DNA from: Gamarada debralockiae
Lineage: Eukaryota; Ascomycota; Leotiomycetes; Helotiales; Hyphodiscaceae
DNA length: 64,000 bases
Direction of reading: 5' to 3'
Assembly (NCBI GenBank): GCA_002803225.1
Contig: NXFV01002031.1
Coordinates: forward strand, 1 to 64,000
Made by a program: the position numbers and the translations under genes. The notes beneath the pieces are model-generated. The model ran no database searches, was not told the origin of the DNA, and was given only the letters and a program-made list of their open reading frames with translations. Of this stretch, positions 59,472 through 64,000 are shown one piece after another; position 1 is the stretch's first letter, and the number at the start of each line of letters is the position of its first letter.

Positions 59472-60315
59472 GATTTTGAGGTTGGCACTGAAGGGGAGAA
59501 TCTTGCATATGATACGACGTTTTGTGATCGATCAGTGTGGCGTTATGGATACAGTACACCTTATGGCTTCATCGGATCTTGCCCCAAATTCTTGGACTTG
59601 AGGATTTGAAAAAGTTCAAAGATCTAGACTCTAGATTGTCACCGCTTACGCCGGAGCAGACCTCTGAGCGTGAGCTCTTGTCCTCGACCATCCAGCGCCG
59701 AATCAAGGAAGAGAAATTTTTATTTTTTATTTATTTTTTATTTTTTTGGTTTTGGTGGGGGAAAGGGGGGGGGGGGGGGGCTGGACCTCTGATCAACGGT
59801 GACGACAAGCATAGTGACGAAGACTACATGGAAACCCTTTTTGGCAGCAATATAGGAGATAATGAGGGTGGCTTTCACGGTATCTTCTCCGCGAATGTTC
59901 GGAATAGTAATGTCTTTGCGTCCCCTTACAATTGAAACCACGGTGACATCGTTGGAGTATATTTAGATGATTTCCTAGGATGGTGTTCAATTTTGGGAAA
60001 TTTTATTTTAAGGATCGCAAAGAATACAACGTAATAATTAAAACGAACAGAAGGAGAAACAGCTCACTCAAAGATAAATGCTAAATAGTTAAAGCAAACG
60101 TAGATGATTGCACTTGCTGGGTTAGGACCAATGTCGCCCAAAACAGCGACTAAGACCGCTGAATTCGGCAGCCCTTTGCTCCTAAACATTGTGTTTAGCT
60201 GCAAACTTTGCTCAGGTGCAGCCCTTTGAATCCTCCATTCTCCCGATATCTAACAATATTTTCTTCCTAACTTCTTTCAACCTGCTGTCTATTTCAATCT
60301 CGTTACTTAGTAATA
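59472..60315. other. Intergenic with T-rich and G-homopolymer tract
   Basis: A T-rich run (59717-59747) leads into a G-rich tract with 16 consecutive G at 59765-59780. A dispersed repeat copy lies at 60131-60200. The small open frame across the tract (59537-59935) has no domain. Confidence 0.5.
60131..60200 (+). repeat. Dispersed repeat copy 1 (HET gene 3' side)
   Basis: About 70 bp from ATGTCGCCCAAAACAGCGAC through GCTGAATTCGGCAGCCC to ACATTGTGTTTAGCTGC align with 63801-63870 at roughly three quarters identity, same orientation. Confidence 0.6.
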
Positions 60316-62454
60316 TTAACGAATATGAAATAACCTTTCACCTAACAGCCCCTTATCTAAAAATTCCGTAAGTGCTCCGTTCATAATTCCACTAACTCGT
60401 GCATTCCCCACCATTTTATGATAACAAGGGGCACTGCCCGATCGCAAAACAATTGGAACAGGTATTCCAAACAGGACGGTAACTTTATCCCCTTTCTTTA
60501 ATCCAGGGTCACCTACTCCCAATAGTCCAAGTTTGGTGATGAAGATAGTGCAGTGCAAGGCAGAAGATAAGAAATCTCTGCTGTACTGTGAGATCGTTCG
60601 TAGCCTGTAATCGTCACTTAGAAGAGGATTCTCTTCATAACGACGGAGCTTTTGCTTCAGCTGACGATTCTCCTCCTTGAGGCGACGATTCTCCTTGAGG
60701 CGACGATTCTCCTCGAGGCGACGAAGGATCTCCTGCTCTTCCAAATGACGCCTTTTTTCACCTAGCTCATCTTGTGGTATCGGGGCATTTGCTTTTTCCG
60801 AAAATTCCTTCTCGAGATATTTCTGTTGTTCTTGGTCTTGTGCTTCTCCGTGTTGAATCTCATCGCAAGGTTCTTGAACATCCGGATCTCTAGTCAGAGT
60901 TTCCAGTTGTGGCTGATTTTCTTCTTCATCAAGGTCAAGAGTGCTGTTGGCGAGATCCGACTTTGACATTGTGTCGTTTTGGCTCAAGCCACTGATCCAC
61001 TCACTTTTTTTTGTGGACATCAGTAGAAAAGTTTTGAAAGTGGTGTCTTCTCCCGTTACGAGTTTCAAAAGAGAATCTCTTGTTAATTCTCGTAGACTGC
61101 GTTGTAGACCTATCTCATGATCTTCTGTCTGGTGTTCTTCCGGCATATTGGACTCGATAGTATAGAACAAACGAGGAAGGTTCATGGGATCTGCCTCATT
61201 GACTTCAAAAATCGTCTCAATGGTGTCAAAATCCACTCCTCTAATGTTTAGAGAGCCCATGACCACACAACAATCAATCTCTCTAGTTGTCAAAGCCCGA
61301 GTCTCCTCAACCACATGCCTCCAGTCGTCAAGGCGATGCTGTGAATAATCCGGAACCCATGATGGTAGGCATTTATTGGCATTTATTGGAAAAGATTCGT
61401 AAATTTGGCCCCATCCCTCAATACAAAGTAGAAGAGTCGTCATCTCCGTGTATACTACTCGTACCGACTGACCGTACTCTGGTGCAAGGACTGTACGAAA
61501 TGGTTCCGGCATAAGGCTGTTAAGGGCGAATATTTTGTCTCGCTGGTCGGTTGAGCCATGGGATCGAGAGATTTGCACTAACGTAGACAGATGCGTCCAA
61601 TACTTAGTCGCGGGCCAGTGAAGCAGCCGAGCTCTCGAGTGCATTAACTTCAGGATGGAGAATGCTGAAATATCCTGTAGTTCAAGTCCAATTGTAGCGC
61701 TTTGGAAATCGACACCACTTGTAAGTGCATCAAATCCAGCAACAAATGTGGAAGCTGTTGTCCACCGCCGGCCACATCCAATTAGCGGATCTTTTGATGC
61801 AAGCACAAACTCTTGGATTACCCAAACCCGTAGCCACCATGGTTTGAGTAATAGTCTCCGAAAGGCAAGCAATAATTTTGATGAATTGTTTGTTGGGAGG
61901 GGTAAGCCGTTGGGTTTAGCTTCGTCGATAGCGTCGAAATAGTCGAATGCTTCCGAACAGTCGTCTTCCGAACCAAGAAAAACAAGGACTCTGTCAGCGC
62001 AAGAATAGATATCAGACATCAAGTTTACTTGATGATTTTTCTCGTTGTGATTGTTTTGATTGATGCAGACCGCGTCAATCCAGAGAGTCCTCGATTTATC
62101 TTTATATCGAATACAATGAAGAGCCATCTCCAAGTTAGGAGTAATCTCCACATTGGTATTGTCCACCAAGATGGGTTCCACCTCGTCCATTGAAAGCCCC
62201 CAAACGTATGATAAGGCTTCGTACCCTCCTTCATATAAAGAACCAGACATAAGAAGTTTACATTGTATTCTGTCTCCATAATTACCAGGTAACAGTTCCA
62301 AGAGGCGTATTTGCGCGAGGGAATAACTCAGTGGCTTATAGAGAGCAGAGTTAACCACTCTTTTCTCCTCGGTCACTAAAGTCTCCTCAGACCTATTATA
62401 TGTAAGCTGGTGAAGCGAACTCATAGGACTGTACGGTGCATGATTACCTATCAA
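60316..62454 (-). CDS. HET-domain (heterokaryon incompatibility) protein
   Basis: A single long exon encodes 712 aa. The HET domain is complete: YEALSYVWG (78-86), LWIDAVCINQNN (124-135) with HQVNLMSDIYSCADRVLVFLG, and PWWLRVWVIQEFVLA (205-219). The middle follows the usual fungal HET-protein body. A charged coiled coil (about 565-625) is built from repeated RRLKEN/RRLEEN units. The conserved end is KKGDKVTVLFGIPVPIVLR, VGNARVSGIMNG. HET domains trigger incompatibility-type cell death when two genetically different cells fuse; recent work links the fold to TIR-like NADase chemistry. An upstream frame, 62752-62444, overlaps the start and could be a first exon through a weak GTTGAT donor, giving a longer N-terminus. 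The partner or trigger is unknown. Confidence 0.88.
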   Translation of the reverse strand: MIGNHAPYSPMSSLHQLTYNRSEETLVTEEKRVVNSALYKPLSYSLAQIRLLELLPGNYGDRIQCKLLMSGSLYEGGYEALSYVWGLSMDEVEPILVDNTNVEITPNLEMALHCIRYKDKSRTLWIDAVCINQNNHNEKNHQVNLMSDIYSCADRVLVFLGSEDDCSEAFDYFDAIDEAKPNGLPLPTNNSSKLLLAFRRLLLKPWWLRVWVIQEFVLASKDPLIGCGRRWTTASTFVAGFDALTSGVDFQSATIGLELQDISAFSILKLMHSRARLLHWPATKYWTHLSTLVQISRSHGSTDQRDKIFALNSLMPEPFRTVLAPEYGQSVRVVYTEMTTLLLCIEGWGQIYESFPINANKCLPSWVPDYSQHRLDDWRHVVEETRALTTREIDCCVVMGSLNIRGVDFDTIETIFEVNEADPMNLPRLFYTIESNMPEEHQTEDHEIGLQRSLRELTRDSLLKLVTGEDTTFKTFLLMSTKKSEWISGLSQNDTMSKSDLANSTLDLDEEENQPQLETLTRDPDVQEPCDEIQHGEAQDQEQQKYLEKEFSEKANAPIPQDELGEKRRHLEEQEILRRLEENRRLKENRRLKEENRQLKQKLRRYEENPLLSDDYRLRTISQYSRDFLSSALHCTIFITKLGLLGVGDPGLKKGDKVTVLFGIPVPIVLRSGSAPCYHKMVGNARVSGIMNGALTEFLDKGLLGERLFHIR
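60664..60727 (-). repeat. Coding minisatellite in the HET gene
   Basis: Near-perfect 18-21-bp units of CGACGATTCTCCT(C/T)GAGG are repeated three and a half times on the plus strand. On the coding strand they give RRLKEN/RRLEEN-type hexapeptides of the coiled coil. Confidence 0.85.
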
Positions 62455-63548
62455 CTCTTGTATCTGCCAATTTCACAGCAGACCGGAGACGGGTAAATAT
62501 CTGTCGGGTTTCTTCACTTGCATCTTCCGGTAGGTTGCGTGGGTGGCGATGAGTTGGAGCGGCTTTGACGCTCTTTCCTCTGGCGTTATTGCACTCTTTA
62601 TGGATCTTGATAATTCCCCGTCGGTCAAGTTTACTCCTTAGAAATGCGACATCGTTCCAGGCATTTTCCAAATCCTGTGAAAATGCCGCACCACAGCCTT
62701 TGGAAGCAGGGAGGGGTTCGTCCATTGCGATACAGCTGGAGAGGTCTGCCAATTAGGCGACCAAGCTCCAAAATTGCGGATAAAATAGAATGATACACGG
62801 TGGTGAAGAAGAAGGATGGAGGGAGAGAGGTCGCGAGGTGTCGTTTTCCAGAACGGCCTGTCTCAAGGAAGGCAATGCGTTAGACCAAAAATAGTGCGTA
62901 CGTGACTAATTTTTGAGTTGATGCCCAAATTCTTGAACCTATGCAGAACTCAGGAAGGACGTGGGCCGAACCCTAACCGCCGTCGCAAGCTCCAGCGGGG
63001 TGTCTTCAACAATATATCGAACGTACTTACATGTAGGTAAAACGTATCCACGTGAAAGCACTCCTGATGTAGTTTTGAAGTAGTTTTGAAATCAGGTATC
63101 AACTCGAAAAGTGGTCATGTCGGATGGGAGAAATGAGGTTTGGAGTCAAAAAATAGGTGCCTTAGGCAGCAGTTCCTTTGACAAATCAGGCACCCACTTC
63201 TTTCCTGTGTGAATCTAGCTGGACACCCTTATTTGGGAGGCGTCGAATTTTGGTGGAAGGATTAAAGAAAATGTGAAATTCCTGAAAACTAGTTTATAGA
63301 TGGTACAAATACGCCATTTTGACTGGGCATACAAACCACAGAATGTTCTCGCGCTACAAAATGTGTTGAGTAATATTATGTATTATTCTATTTACCAACC
63401 AATGGACATTTGACTATCAGATTTAGCATATTACACTACAAAATCTGATCACTAGTTCTTTTTCTGCTTTATAATTAATCGACAATGCGGTACCTATTCT
63501 TCTAGCGTGCCTTAAAATCACGTGAAGCGAGCGGTGCAAGCAGTGTAA

Positions 63549-63583
63549 AAGCGGCGACCAATCCACCCGAATTCGGCAGCCCA
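63549..63583 (+). repeat. Dispersed repeat, partial copy
   Basis: A short fragment, AGCGGCGACC then CGAATTCGGCAGCCC, matches the middle of the copy at 60131-60200. Confidence 0.4.
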
Positions 63584-63800
63584 AATCGTAGTACTTAGAC
63601 ACATTATATTATAATATTCAAAGAAATAATACTTATTAATATGTTCTTTGTAGGTTAAGATAACCTAAGCTTGTAGATCCTACGATTAAAAATGTGAGAT
63701 CCTCCCATCTCCACAGCGTAGAATTTTAAGGCGTCAGATCTTGCGTAATATGTCCAGCGAGCTCACTTACGCTACTCTGTAGATTCTTTGGGCTGGGATA

Positions 63801-63870
63801 ATTGTCGCACAAAACAGCCACCAAGGCCGCTGATTCCGGAGGCCATCGCACCTGAACATTGCGTTTAGCT
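63801..63870 (+). repeat. Dispersed repeat copy 2 (HET gene 5' side)
   Basis: TTGTCGCACAAAACAGCCAC, GGCCGCTGATTCCGGAGGCC and ACATTGCGTTTAGCTG align in order with 60131-60200. The pair flanks the HET gene in direct orientation, 3.67 kb apart. Confidence 0.6.
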
Positions 63871-64000
63871 GTAGGGTCGGTGTATGGTTGGGCACATGAC
63901 ACAGTCTTTTCTTATGTTGTAGCTTGGAAGACGGATAAACAATCATGAATAAACCGAATGGAGAAGATTTAACTCTAAAGAGAAAGGCACAGATCTGACA

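Larger units (their letters stand above)
62455..64000. other. HET promoter and right-edge flank
   Basis: Apart from the possible upstream exon (62444-62752) and dispersed repeat copies, this 1.5-kb stretch is AT-rich without recognisable genes. Confidence 0.4.

Overview
This window looks like nuclear DNA of a filamentous ascomycete (Pezizomycotina). Genes are interrupted by short GT-AG introns of about 45-300 bp, often with CTAAC/CTGAC-like branch sites. The conserved proteins are fungal in type (BCK1-type MAPKKK, fungal cystathionine gamma-synthase, TPS1, HET-domain protein, Hsp70-like and NLR-type fragments). The general look suggests Leotiomycetes, but that is only an impression. Exon boundaries were worked out by hand from splice sites, reading phase and protein family patterns; none has been checked against transcripts.

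Left part (0-33 kb): mostly conserved housekeeping genes. In order they are a three-RRM Gbp2/Hrb1-like mRNA-binding protein (-), a roughly 4 kb gene-poor gap, the 20S pre-rRNA factor TSR4 (+), a repeat-rich gap, pyruvate decarboxylase (-), a BCK1-type cell-wall-integrity MAPKKK (+), COQ9 (+), SMC6 (-), a small terminal-inverted-repeat element, cystathionine gamma-synthase (-), UTP22/Nrap (+) and eIF3k (+).

Middle part (33-45 kb): accessory. A degenerate tandem array with a period near 90 bp lies downstream of eIF3k, and related units in opposite orientation lie near 10.7 kb. Then come a candidate small secreted cysteine-rich protein with two competing terminal exons, an Hsp70-like ATPase, a divergently transcribed P-loop GTPase with a C-terminal membrane anchor, and a large coiled-coil protein of unknown function.

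Right part (45-64 kb): a GNAT acetyltransferase, trehalose-6-phosphate synthase and a type II HAD hydrolase are islands in decayed sequence. The decayed loci are of the fungal self/non-self recognition type: a frameshifted nucleoside-phosphorylase-like fragment, and a long ankyrin/C2H2 gene broken by a stop and a frameshift that also carries a P-loop whose lysine is replaced. An intact HET-domain gene has a coding minisatellite and lies between degenerate copies of a short dispersed repeat. Such a patchwork fits a birth-and-death region for allorecognition or innate-immunity genes.
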